Shown: positions 21,645 to 32,099 of the stretch, one piece after another
Layout: every line of letters begins with the position of its first letter
Position numbering within the stretch: the stretch's first letter is position 1
Assembly (NCBI GenBank): GCA_021442155.1
Contig: CM038214.1
Coordinates: 311,953,001 to 312,017,000, forward strand
Source of the DNA: Cymbidium sinense
Taxonomy: Eukaryota; Streptophyta; Magnoliopsida; Asparagales; Orchidaceae
DNA: 64,000 nt
Direction of reading: 5' to 3'
Position numbers and translations under genes: made by a program
Notes under the pieces: generated by a model
The model's input: the letters and a program-made list of their open reading frames with translations, nothing else
What the model was told of the DNA's origin: nothing
Databases searched by the model: none

Positions 21645-23903
21645 CTTAGTGTTTAGGGTTTAGGGTTACTTTAAAGTTTTGAGTTTATTTAGTGGTTTAG
21701 GGTTTGTGGGTTTGTGGGTGGGGTTTAGGTTGTGGGTGTGTTTTTGTGGTTGTGGTAGTGGGTTTAGGGTAGTTTTGTGGTTTAGGGTTTAGTGTAGGAT
21801 TTAGTAGGGTAGGGTTTCAGGGTTGTGGAGTTTAGGTGGGTTTAAGGTAGTAGTTTGTAGGGTTTAGGAGGGTAGGATTTGTGGTTTAGGTATTTTGTTT
21901 AAATTAAGCAAACCAAGAGTTATCATTTATTTAGTTTATTTTATTTATTTGATTTTATTTTATTTTATTTGATTTAGGTTTATTTTTTATTTTATTTAGT
22001 TTAGTTTATTTATTTTATTTATTTATTTTAGGTTTTATTTTAGTTTATTTTTTAGTTTAGTTTACTTTTAGTGAGTTTTATTTTTGTTTTATCTTTTAGA
22101 TTTAGGTTTTATTTTTAATTTTAGGTTTAGGTTTAGGTTTTATTTTATTTTAGGCTTAGTTTTAGGTTTTATTTTAGGTTTTATTTTAGGTTTATTTTCA
22201 GTTTAGGTTTATTTTTATTTATTTGTTTTATTTAGTTATGTTTTAGTTTTAGTTTAGTTTATATTTAGGTTTAGTTTTATTTTATTTAGTTTAGTTTTAG
22301 TTAGGTTAATTTTATTTTATTTATTTTATTTTATTTTAGGTTTATGTTTTTTTTTTATTTTTTAGGTTTTATTTTTTATTTATTTTAAGGTTTTATTTAG
22401 TTTTTATTTCATTTTATTTTAAGTTTTTATTTTATTTTACATTTAGTTTTATTTTATTAAAGTTTTTATTCCATGTTTATTTATTATTTAGTTTAGGTTT
22501 TCTTTATTTTATTTTAATTTATTTTTATTTATTATACCATTTTTCAGTTTGGTAGCATGGATTTTATTTTAACATTTTATCTTATTTAGTTTATGTTTTA
22601 TTATTTATCTTATATGGTCTATTTAGTTTATGATCTTAACCTAGGGTAGGAGAGCCCATGGTCTTAGGCCTTGGCCCAGGGCCCAGGTCAGGGCCTGGCT
22701 TGCCCAGCCTCAGTGGCCTAAGGCCTGGCTCAGTGTGGCCTCTCATGGCTCAGGGCTAGTCCCCAACGCCCAGGGCCAGCCTAGCTCAGTTTCAGGTCAC
22801 CTAGGGCCCAGGTCAGGGCCTATTACTCAGGGCCTAAACCTCAGGTCAGGGTCTAGATATATCCTGGTCAGTGGGCCTGGCTGGGCCTGGGTCTAGCCCA
22901 GCACTGAGGGCCCAGTGGCCCAGCCTTAGCATCTGGCAGGCCTCATGGTTGTGGCCTGGGCCTGTTCAGTGGTAGGGTTTAGTTTTAAGAAAATCAAGCA
23001 AACCCAGGTTTAGTTTATTTAGTTTATTTTACTTATTTTAGTTTATTTTATTTTATTTATTTTTAGTTTGTTTTATTTATTTTAGTTTAGTTTTATTTTA
23101 ATTTATTTTTATGTTTAGTTTAGTTTTTTTAGTTTAGTTTTAATTTTATTTTATTTTTAGGTTTAGGTTTATATTTTATTTTAGGTATAGGTTTTATTTA
23201 TCTATTTTTAGGTTTATGTTTTAGGTTTTGTAGATTATTTTAAGTTATATTTTAGTTTAGGTTTAAGTTTATTTTAGTTTATTTGATTTTATTTTATTTT
23301 GGTTTTTTAGATTTATTTTATTTAGGCTAGCCACGTTTATTTATTTTAGTTTAATTTATTTTATTTTATTTTAGGTATAAGTTTTATTTTGTTTAGGATT
23401 TAAATTTATTTATTTTTATTTTATCTTGGTTTATTTTAGGTTTTGGTTTTATTATTTTATTATTTTATTTAGGTTTTTTATTTGATTTAGGTTTTTATTT
23501 TAGTTTATTTTTTTATTTTAGTTTAGTTTTTAGTTTTTATTTTATTTTATTTTTTTGGTTTAGGTTTAGGTTTAGGTTAGGTTTTGGTTTTAGTTTAGAT
23601 TATTATTTTTTATTTTATTTTATTTTATTTTGGTTTAGGTTTTTTTATTAGGTTTAGGTTTTTAGCTTTTTAGGGCTTAGAGTTTAGGGTTTAGGGTTTA
23701 GTATTAATTCAAGGTTTAGGGTTTTGGGTTTAGGGTTTGGGGTTTGGGGTTTGGAGTTTTGGGTTTTGGGTTTTGGGTTTAGGGTTTATGGTTTTAGGAT
23801 TTAGGTTTTGGGGTTTAGGATTTAGGGTTTTAGTGTTTAGGGTATTTTGGTTTACGGTATAGGGTTTAGGGTTCAAGTTTTAGATTAAGGTTTAGGGTGT
23901 TTA
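21645..23903. repeat. Arm B array between GR-RBP copies 4 and 5
   Basis: The block 21,660-21,900 is GT-rich (GTGGGTTTGTGGG words). A boundary-box variant near 21,900 starts an AT ladder to about 22,630. A GC-rich island follows (annotated separately), then a second box variant near 22,990, a second ladder to about 23,660, and TTTAGGG/TTTTGGG words to the next fragment. No gene. Confidence 0.85.
22633..22975. other. GC-rich GGCCCAGGG island 1
   Basis: The sequence switches suddenly to GGCCCAGGGCCCAGG, CAGTGGCC and GGTCAGGG words, then back to the AT ladder through a TTTAAGAAAATCAAGCAAACCC form of the boundary box. The position in the module is that of a TTTAGGG block. Replacing T by C in GTTTAGGG gives GCCCAGGG. 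No coding content is inferred. Confidence 0.85.
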
Positions 23904-24377
23904 GTTTTTTTAACAGAGAACAAATTTAGATTCAACATTTCTTCTATTCAATTTCATCAACCAGGTAACACACCAAGTTTTTTATGAAATAAGTGATGAC
24001 ATAGATCCAAAATGAGCACCCATAGAGAAAATCAAAAGCCCAAGATAACTAGAACTATCTCTACAAAGGAAGATGTGCTCCATAAGTAGCATCGGATTGG
24101 CCGCTCTTCGCTTTCTCCGCCTCATCGAACCACCACCTCGAGTAGGATCCAAAATCATATCCCCGATCTCTTCCTCCGCCACCACCATAGTTGTAACCTC
24201 TGTTGCTCCTCCCACCTACGAAACCACCACTGCTCCAACCACCACCTCCATATCCACCAGCACCTCCAGATCCCCACCACCACTGTAATAACTTCCACCT
24301 CCACCTTCGCCTCCACCGCGAGATATAGACTGAGCCTGGTTTACGATAATGTTCCAACTGTCAAAGTTATGCCCATT
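23904..24377 (-). pseudogene. GR-RBP exon-2/3'UTR fragment, copy 5
   Basis: On the - strand it starts NGHNFDSWNIIVNQAQSIS. The glycine-rich tail contains GGAGGYGGGGWSSGGF, GGRSNRGYNYGGGGGRD and DFGSYSRWW. The Glu codon of VNEAQSR is CAG here, so this copy escapes the common stop, but one base is missing near 24,280 (CCCC for CCCCC in the GGGGG run), which shifts the frame. At the C-terminus the frame reads through the normal stop region to a TAG at 24,063-24,061. The 3'UTR is shared with the other copies. Exon 1 is missing. Confidence 0.85.
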
Positions 24378-25331
24378 CTTATGGTTTAAGTTTATTAGGT
24401 TTTAGGGTTTAGGTTTATTTTTTAATTTATTTACTTTCACTAGGTTTATGTTTAGGTTTGGGGTTTAGGTGTGTTTAGTGGTATGGGTTTTAGTTTAGGT
24501 TTTAGAGTAGTGGTTTTGTGGTTTATGCTTTTAGGGTTTAAAGTTTATGATTATGGTTTTAGGTTTTAAGGTTTAGGATTTAGTTTTAGGGTTTAGGGTT
24601 TTTTAGGGTTTAGGGTTTATTTATTTTATTTTATTTTATTTTTTTATTTTTATTTAAGAATACTTTTTATTTTTATTTAGTTTAGTTTATTTATTTTAGG
24701 TTTATTTATTTTAGTTTAGGTTTTTTATTATAGTTTTTTTTTTAGGTTTAAGTTTATTTTTTAGTTGATTTTTATTTTTTGTTTTATTTTTAACATTTAG
24801 GTTCATTTTTTTGGTTGAGTTTTACTTTTATTTTATTTTTTAGGTTTAGGTCTTTATTTTTGATTTATTTATAGGTTTTCTTTTAGTTTATTTTATTTTA
24901 GTTTATTTTATTTTATTTAGTTACTTTAGTTTAGGTTTAGGTTTACTTTATTTTAGGTTTAGGTTTAGTTTAGTTTATTTTAATTTAATTAGTATATTTT
25001 ATTTTGTTTATTTTATTTTATTTTAGTTTAGTTTTAGTTTTAGTTTTATTTTTTTCATTATTAGGTTTTTATTTATTTTTTATTTTATTTTACTTAAGTT
25101 TATTTCATTATTTTACATTTAATTTTATTTTATTAAGGTTTTATTCTTAGTTTACTTTTATTTTTTAGTTTAGTTTTTTTCTTTATTTTATTTTAGTTTT
25201 ATTTTTTATTTTATTTTATTTTTTTGTGTTCAGTGTTTTAGTTTAGTTTTATTTTATTTTATTTCTCCATTTTATTTTAAGTTTATGTTTTTTTTATTAT
25301 CTCATATAAAAGCCCACTTAGTTTAATCTTA

Positions 25332-25740
25332 AGTTTTGTGGCCCATGGATCAGTGGATCAGCCTCAGGGTCAGTGGCCCATAGCCAGTGGCTAGGATCAG
25401 TCAGGGCCCAGGATCAGGGCCTAGTTAGCCAGGCTCAGTTTCTGGCCTGCCCAGCCTCTGTGGCTCAGTGGCCTTGTGGCCTCAGGCTCAGTGGCCTAGT
25501 GGTCTGTGGCCCAGGGCCTGGGCCCAGGGTCCCAGTGCTCAGTCCTTTTCAGGTAGGCCAGTGGCCCAGGCCCAGATCTGGCCCAGGGCCCAGTGGAATG
25601 ACTCCATGGCCTCAGGCCCAGGCTCAGGCCTGTGGATCTGTGCCTTGTGGTTGGCCCAGGATCAATAGTGGCTCAGGATCAGATTAATGCTCAGTGGCCC
25701 AGTGGTTTAGGATGTGGCCCAGGGTGCAGGCCCAGGTCAG
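25332..25740. other. GC-rich island 2
   Basis: Words such as CCCAGGGCCTGGGCCCAGGG, CTCAGTGGCC and GATCAGGG fill this block. Two overlapping frames of 66-104 codons (25,373-25,687 and 25,468-25,668) are open because the words lack stops; they encode Gln/Gly/Pro/Trp-rich nonsense. Ordinary ladder with a box variant follows at 25,785. Confidence 0.85.
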
Positions 25741-26739
25741 TTTAGGGTTGGCTAGTTAGGGTTTAAGATTTTTTTTTTTAAAAAAGTAAACCAGTAGGTT
25801 TAGGTTTATTTATTATATTTAGTTTATTTTTTATTTATTTTAATTTATCTAAATTTTTATTTTTATTTATGTTTTTTTTATTTTGTTTGGTTTTTAAATT
25901 TTTCAGGTTTACTCATTTTAGTTTATTTTTTTCGATTTAATTTTAGGTTATGTTTATTTTTTAGTTTAGTTTTATTTTTATTTTATTTTTTAGGTTTAGG
26001 TTTTATTTATAATTTTTAGGTTTAGGCTTAGGTTTTTATTTTATTTTTTGAGGTTTAGGTCTTAGGTTTTTATTTTGGGTTTATTTTTAGATTTTATTTT
26101 TTTAATTTATATTTAGGTTTATTTTAAGTTTATTTTATTTTATTTTTTAGGGTTTGTTTCATTTATTTTAGTTTAGTTTAAGTTTTATTTATTTTAGGTT
26201 TTAGTTTAGTTTAGTTTTAGGGTTAGGTTTATTTTATTTAGTTTATTTTGTTTTATTTTAGGTTTAGTTTTTATTTTAGTTTAGGGTTTACGTTTTCTTT
26301 TTTATTTATTTTTAGGTTTTATTTAGTTTAGCTTTTCTTTAGTTTTATTTTATTTTATTTTATGTTCATTTTATTTTATTTTATGTTTATTTTTTTTATT
26401 TTATTTAGGATTTTATTTTAGAATTATTTAATTTTTTAAATTTAGTTTTAGGTTTATTTATTTTTATGTTAATTTAGCTTTGATTTTATTTTATTTTATT
26501 TTTATTTTTAGGATTAGGTTTAGGTTTAGGTTTAATTTTAAGTTTTAGTTTAGGTTTTAGTTTTATTTTATTTTTAATTTCATTTAGGTTTATGTATATT
26601 TATTTATTTTATTTATGGTACATATAGTAGATTTAGGATTTTAGATTTCATGGTTTAGGATTTAGGGTTGGTAGATTATCAATCTAGGTTTTGTGGATTT
26701 AGGTTTAATGTTTATGGTCAGATCTGGGGTTTAAGGGTA

Positions 26740-27130
26740 GTGGTAGGGTCTAGGGCCCAGGATGTTTCATGATAGGGACGCAGTCAGTGTTTTTTATTTA
26801 TTTAAAATTAAGTAAACCCAGTATGGGATTATTTAGTTTATTAAATTTAATTTTTTTGTTTAGTTTAGTTCATTTTAATTTTATTTAGGATTATTTTTAT
26901 TTATTTAGTTTAGTTTATTTATTTTAAGTTTATTTATTTAGTTTGAGTTTATATAGGTTTAGTTTATTTTATTTTATTTTGTGTAGTTTTATTTTATCTA
27001 GCTCAGGCAGTGGTCTGGGCCTAAGGCCTATGGTCTTGTATATGGTCTTGGGCCAGGCCTAGGGTCAGTGGCTCAGGATCTAGGGTCTGGCCTTTGGGCT
27101 AGGATCAGGTTTACATAGGTCTGGTGGCAT
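26740..27130. other. GC-rich islands 3 and 4
   Basis: A short GC-rich piece at about 26,740-26,790 (TCTAGGGCCCAGGATG) is followed by a ladder fragment and a second piece at about 27,000-27,130 (GGTCTTGGGCCAGGCCTAGGG). Telomere-like words remain mixed in. Confidence 0.75.
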
Positions 27131-27289
27131 AAGATTTTTTTTAAAAATCAAAACATGCAGGTTTAAGTTTATTTAGCCTAGTTATGTCCTTTAATCATCT
27201 TTAGTTTATCTTTATTTTATTATTTAGGTTTATCTTGTTATTTTAGGTTTATTTTTAGTGAATTTATTTTACTATCTTTATGCTCAGTC

Positions 27290-27565
27290 TGTTTAGGCTC
27301 TGGCCCAGGGTAGCCTGGGGCCTTTAGGCCTTGTGGCCCAGGGCCCAGGGTAGGTCAGGATCAGGGCCTTTAGGGCCTAGCACTCATGGTGCCAGTCTTA
27401 GGGCCTAGGGCTCAGTGGCCCATGGCCCAGGGTCCCTGGCTCAGTGGTTTGAACTGGCTCAAGGCCTAGGGTCAGGTCAGTTTTGTGTGCCTAGGGCTCA
27501 GGGTCAGGGATCTTTAAAGCCTTAGCGCCTTTGGCCCAAAGATTTAGGATCTTGACTTGGGTCCA
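27290..27565. other. GC-rich island 5
   Basis: It contains GGCCCAGGGTAGCCTGGGGC, GGCCCATGGCCCAGGG and similar words, ending just before an AAATCAAGCAAACCCGACAG form of the boundary box. In that box both T-to-C differences from AAATTAAGTAAACC are visible. Confidence 0.82.
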
Positions 27566-27982
27566 AGCCTTCAGCTTTATTTTAAATCAAGCAAACCCGA
27601 CAGTAGTTTTATTTTTATTTTTATTATTTTATTAATTTAGTTTAGGTTTTATTTATTTTATTTAAGTTTATTTTATTTTATCTTTATTTATTTATGTATA
27701 GGTTTAGTTTTTTTATTTATTTTATTTTTTGGTTTATTTAGTTAGGTCAAGTTTTAGGGTTTGTGGGGTTTGTTTAGGTTTAGGGTTTGATGTCAGCATG
27801 TTGGTTTTGGGCTGTGGTTTATTGTTTAGGGTTTAGGGTTTAGGGTTTTAGGGTTTTAGGGATTTGGGTTTAGGGTTTAGCATTTAGGGTTTAAGGTTAG
27901 AGTTTTTTTTATTTTATTTTATTTTTATGTTTATTTTTAGGGTTTAAGGCTCTAATTTTAGTTTAGGGTTTAGAGTTTTTGG

Positions 27983-28425
27983 TTTTTTTAATAGAGAATA
28001 AATTTAGATTTAACATTTTTTTTTATTTCATCAACCAAGTAACGCAGCAAGTTTTCTTAGACACAAGCGATGACATAGATAAAAAATGAGCACGCATAGA
28101 GAAAATCAAAAGCCATAGATAATTAGAACCATCTCTAATGTAAAGACATAGTTTCATAAGCAACATATCAGATCAGTCATTCTTTTGATTTCTCAAGTTC
28201 CCATCAGAACTACCAGCACTTCTCGAGTAGCTGGATCTGCCATCATATCTCTGATCTCTTCCTCCACCAACACCATGATTGTAACCTCCGTCACTCCTCC
28301 CGCCTCCATAACCATCACTGCTCGAACCACCACCTCCATATCCCCCACCACCTCTGCCTTCTCCTCCACTGTTAGATCTAGAATGAGCCTAGTTGATGGT
28401 GGCATTCCTATCATCCCTTCCCACT
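27983..28425 (-). pseudogene. GR-RBP exon-2/3'UTR fragment, copy 6
   Basis: On the - strand the first codons are damaged (AGT GGG AAG in place of AAT GGG CAG) and contain in-frame stops. The shared TAG occurs in CATCAACTAGGCTC. About 30 bp of the early glycine-rich part is missing. From there the glycine frame is open: SGGEGRGGGGYGGGG, SSSDGYGGGRSDGGYNHG, GGRDQRYDGRSSYSR and a C-terminus DGNLRNQKND before TGA. The long open frame usually called here is the +1 shadow rich in Val and Met. The 3'UTR matches the other copies. Exon 1 is absent. Confidence 0.84.
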
Positions 28426-29242
28426 CTTAGGGTTTAGGTTCTAAGTTTATTACGGGTTTAGGTTTTATTTATTTAGTTACTTTAGTGTGGTTTAGGGTTT
28501 GTGATTTGTTTAGGGTTTAGTGGTTTAGGTTAGGGTCAGGATGGTTTAGGGTTTAGGGTTTAGGATTGTTAGTGTTTAGGGCTGGTTTAGGGTTAGTGGT
28601 TTAGGGTTTTTATGTTTTAGGATTTAGGGTTTGGGGTTTAGGGTGGTATGTTGAATATTATTTAGTTTTAGTGGTTTAGGATTTAGAGTTTAGGGTTTTT
28701 AATTTAAGAAACCAAGAGGTTTAGGTTTATTTAGTTTACTTAGTTTATTTTACTTTATTTTGTATTTTTTTAGGTTTATGTTTTATTTTTAATTAGTTTA
28801 GTTTATTTATTTTAGGTTTATTTATTTTAGTTTAGGTTTTTTATTTTTATTTAATTTTTTAGGTTTAGGTTTAAGTTTTTGTTTATTTTTAAGTTTAGTT
28901 ATATTTTTATTTTATTTTTTAGGTTTAGGTTTTATTTTTTATTTTTAGGTTTAGGTTTAGGTTTTTATTTTATTTTTTTATTTTTAGGTTTTAGGTTTTT
29001 ATTTTAGGTTTATTTTTAGGTTTTATTTTTTATTTTAGGTTTAGGTTTAATTTTAGTTTATTTTATTTTATTTAGTTTTGGTTTAGGTTTAGGTTTAGGT
29101 TTAGTTTCTTTTAAGCTTAGGTTTTGGTTTTATTTATTTTAGTTCTGGTTTAAGTTTATTTTATTTTTTTATTTTAGGCTTAGGTTTTCATTTTTTTTTA
29201 GTTTAAGGTTCAGGTTTTTGTTTAGAGTTTAGGGTTTTTGGT
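28426..29242. repeat. Arm B array between GR-RBP copies 6 and 7
   Basis: TTTAGGG words run to about 28,700, with a degraded box (TTTAAGAAACCAAGAGG) and a ladder to about 29,210. The ladder is shorter than most and ends directly at the 3'UTR end of the next GR-RBP fragment. Confidence 0.85.
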
Positions 29243-29729
29243 TGTTTCTTAACTGAGAACAAATTTAGTTTCAACATTTCTTCTGTTCGATTTCATCAAC
29301 TAAGTAACACACCAAGTTTTCCAAGACACAAGTGATGACATAGATAAAAAATGAGCACACATAGAACAAAGAAAAAAACCCTAGATAACTAGAATCATCT
29401 GTATTAGAAAGACAAAATTCCTTAAGCAGTAAATCAGATCGGTCATTCTTCAATTTCTCTAGTTTCCATCAGAACCACCCTGGCCTCTCGAGTAGTGGGA
29501 TCGACCATCATATCCCCGCTGTCTCCCTCTGCCACCACCACCATTATAACCTCCGTCGCTCCTCCTGCCTCCATAACTACCACTTCTCTGACCACCACCT
29601 CCATATCCACTAGTACCCCAGATACCCCACAACCACTAAGATAACTGCCACTACCACTTCACCTCCACCGTGAGATCGAGATTGAGCCTTGTTGACGGTG
29701 ATGTTCCTGGAGTTAAGGTTAAGCCCATT
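29243..29729 (-). pseudogene. GR-RBP exon-2/3'UTR fragment, copy 7
   Basis: On the - strand it begins NGLNLNSRNITVNKAQSRS; the Glu codon is AAG as in copy 3. A missing base near 29,665 shifts the frame. In the shifted frame the tail is clear: GGGQRSGSYGGRRSDGGYN, GGGGRGRQRGYDGRSHYSR and GGSDGN followed by TAG in the place of the Trp codon. The 3'UTR is long and well kept, ending at a short A-run next to TTTAGGG text. Exon 1 is missing. Confidence 0.85.
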
Positions 29730-31810
29730 CTTATGGTTTAGGTTTATTTTTTTAATTTTTATAGTTACTTTAGATTTAGGTTCAGGGTTCAGGGTTTAGG
29801 GTTTAGGGTTTAGGGTTTAGGGTTTTAGGGTTTATTCTTTTAGGGTTTAGGGTTCAAGGTTATGCTTTAGGGTTTTTTAGAGTTTAGGATTTATGGTTTA
29901 GGGTTTAGGGTTGTAGGTTTAGGGTTTAGGGTTTAGGGCTTATGATTTAGTGTTTAAGGTTTATTTTAATTAAGTAAACCTATTAGTTTAAGATTATTTA
30001 GTATATTTAGTTTATTTTTTATTTTAGTTTACATTTTTTATTTTTTATTTTTTTATTTTTTTTATTTTTATTTAGTTTTAGTTTATTTTATTTTTGGAGT
30101 TTAAGTTTATCTTAGTTGAGTTCTATTTTAATTTTATTTTTTATGTTTAGGTTTTATTTTTATTTTTAGGTTTACATTTAGGTTTTTATTTTTTATTTCT
30201 TAAGTTTAAGTTTTAGGATTTTATTTTAGGTTAATTTTGAGGTTTTATTTTTTAGTTTTGGTGATTTTTTATTTTTAGTTTATTTTATTTTATTTAGTTT
30301 AGGTTTAGGTTTTATTTATTTTAGATTTGTTTATTTTAGTTTACGGTTAGGTTTATTTTATTTTGTTTGTTTTATTTTTATTTTAGGTTTAGGTTTTTTT
30401 TAAATTTATGGTTTAAGTTTTATTTTTTATTTATTTCTAAGTTTTATTTTTTAGGTTTTATTTTTTGATTTAAGTTTTTATTTAGTTTTTATTTTATTTT
30501 ATTTAAGGTTTATTTTATTTCTATTTTACATTTAGTTTTTATTTTATTTAGGTTTTTTATTCATAGGTTTAGTTTATTTTTTTAGTTTAGTTTAGGTTTT
30601 TATTTATTTTATTTTAGTTTTTTTATATTTTTTATTTGTTTTATTTTAGTTTTATTATTTTATCTTTGTACTTGGTCCAGGATTAGGTTTTGTTTTATTT
30701 AATTTATATTTATATTTATTTTATTTTAGGTTTTATTTAGTTTCACACTTTGGCTTTAGGTTTTGTTTCACCCACTCAGATCTAAGCCTTTTAGTGGGCT
30801 CATGATCAGGGCTCAGTTGGGCCTGTTTTGGTGGGCTGGCCTAGGTTTAGCTTTATGGCCTGTGGCTCAAACATCAGGGTCATCATGGTCAGCTCAGTGT
30901 GGCCTCAGGTGATAGTCTAAGGCCCATGGCTCTCAGTGGCCTGTATTTAGTGCCTGGGCTGTCCTTTAGAGCCCAAAGCCTAGGTTAAGGCCCAGGGCCC
31001 AAAGCCCAGTAGCTCATGTTTTGGTTTAGTAAGTATATGACTGAGTTTTTTTATTATTTATTTTAGCCTTATTTAGCTTATTTATTCTATTTTCTTCTTA
31101 GGTTTAGTTTAGGGTTTTATCTTATAGGTTTTAATTTTTAGCTTATTTAGTTTAGTTTTATTTTTTGTTTTTATTTAGTTAAATTTTAGTTTAGTTTATT
31201 TAGGTTAGTTTTAGGTTTTAGTTTCTTTTAGTTTCTTTTAGGTTTTTATTTAATTTAGATTAGTTTATTTTTTATTTTTTATAGTTAAGTTAATTTCTTA
31301 GTTTTAGGTTTTATTTTTTAGTTTAGTTTATTTTTAGTTAAGGTTTTATTTTAGGTTTAGTTTATTTTTAAGTTTAGTTTTATTTTATTTTGTTTATTTT
31401 ATTTTTATTTTAGGTTTACATTTTTTTAGTTTACGTTTTAGGTTTTATTTATTATTTATTATTAAGTTTTATTTTTAGGTTTATTTTTAGTTTAAGTTTT
31501 TATTTAGTTTTTTATTTTATTTTATTTTAGGTTTATTTTATTTTTATTTTACATTTAGTTTTTATTTTATTTAGGTTTTTTATTCTTAGGTTCAGTTTAT
31601 TTTTTAGTTTAGTTTAAGTTTTTATATATTTTATTTTAGTTATTTTATATTTTTTATTTTTTTACTTTTGGTCTAGGTTTATCTTTTGGTTTAGGTTTTA
31701 ATTTTATTTTATTTTATTATTACATTTATTTTATTATATTTATTTTATTTTAAGGGTTTATGTAGTTTAAGTTTAGGTTTTTAAGTTTTTAGGGTTTACG
31801 ATATAGGATT
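29730..31810. repeat. Arm B array before the segmental duplication
   Basis: The TTTAGGG block (29,750-29,960) contains several perfect heptamers. A box variant near 29,965 starts a ladder to about 30,760. A GC-rich island follows, then another ladder at 31,030-31,790. The ladders contain TTTTACATTTAGTTTTTATT, also found (reverse complement) in arm A. No gene. Confidence 0.86.
30765..31020. other. GC-rich island 6
   Basis: GGGCTCAGTTGGGCCTG, CTCAGTGTGGCCTCAGG and GGCCCAGGGCCCAAAGCCC words occupy the place of a TTTAGGG block between two ladders. Confidence 0.78.
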
Positions 31811-32099
31811 TATGGTTTAGGATTTAGGGTTTTCGGGTTTAGGTTCTATGGTTTTAGGGTTTATGGTTTACGATTAGAGTTTAGGGTTTAGGATTGAGAG
31901 TTTAAGGTTTAGTGTTTAGGCTTTAGAGGTTTTAGCATTTAGGGTTTAGGGTTTAGGTTAGTTAGGAGTTTAGGGTTTATGGTTTTGTCTTTAGGTTTAG
32001 TTTAGGTTTAGTTTTGGGTTAGGTTAGTTGAGAGTTTAGAGTTTAGGTTTAGGGTTTAGGGTTTAAGTTTAGGGTTTAAGAGGTGGGTTTTAGGAGGGG

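Larger units (their letters stand above)
24378..27982. repeat. Arm B array between GR-RBP copies 5 and 6
   Basis: TTTAGGG words run to about 24,610, with ladders at about 24,610-25,320, 25,790-26,620 and shorter pieces near 26,800-27,000, 27,140-27,290 and 27,590-27,740. GC-rich islands replace the expected TTTAGGG blocks in between. Box variants occur at about 25,785, 26,805 and 27,580. Plain TTTAGGG text returns at 27,740-27,980. No gene. Confidence 0.85.

Noticed and set aside
22000..22600. AT ladders as nanopore miscalls of TTTAGGG
   Set aside because: The order of rare words is conserved among ladders and between arms, which a base-calling error would not produce.
25373..25687. Gln/Gly/Pro-rich 104-codon frame in GC-rich island 2
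   Set aside because: It is open only because GGCCCAGGG words lack stops; the island corresponds to altered TTTAGGG text.
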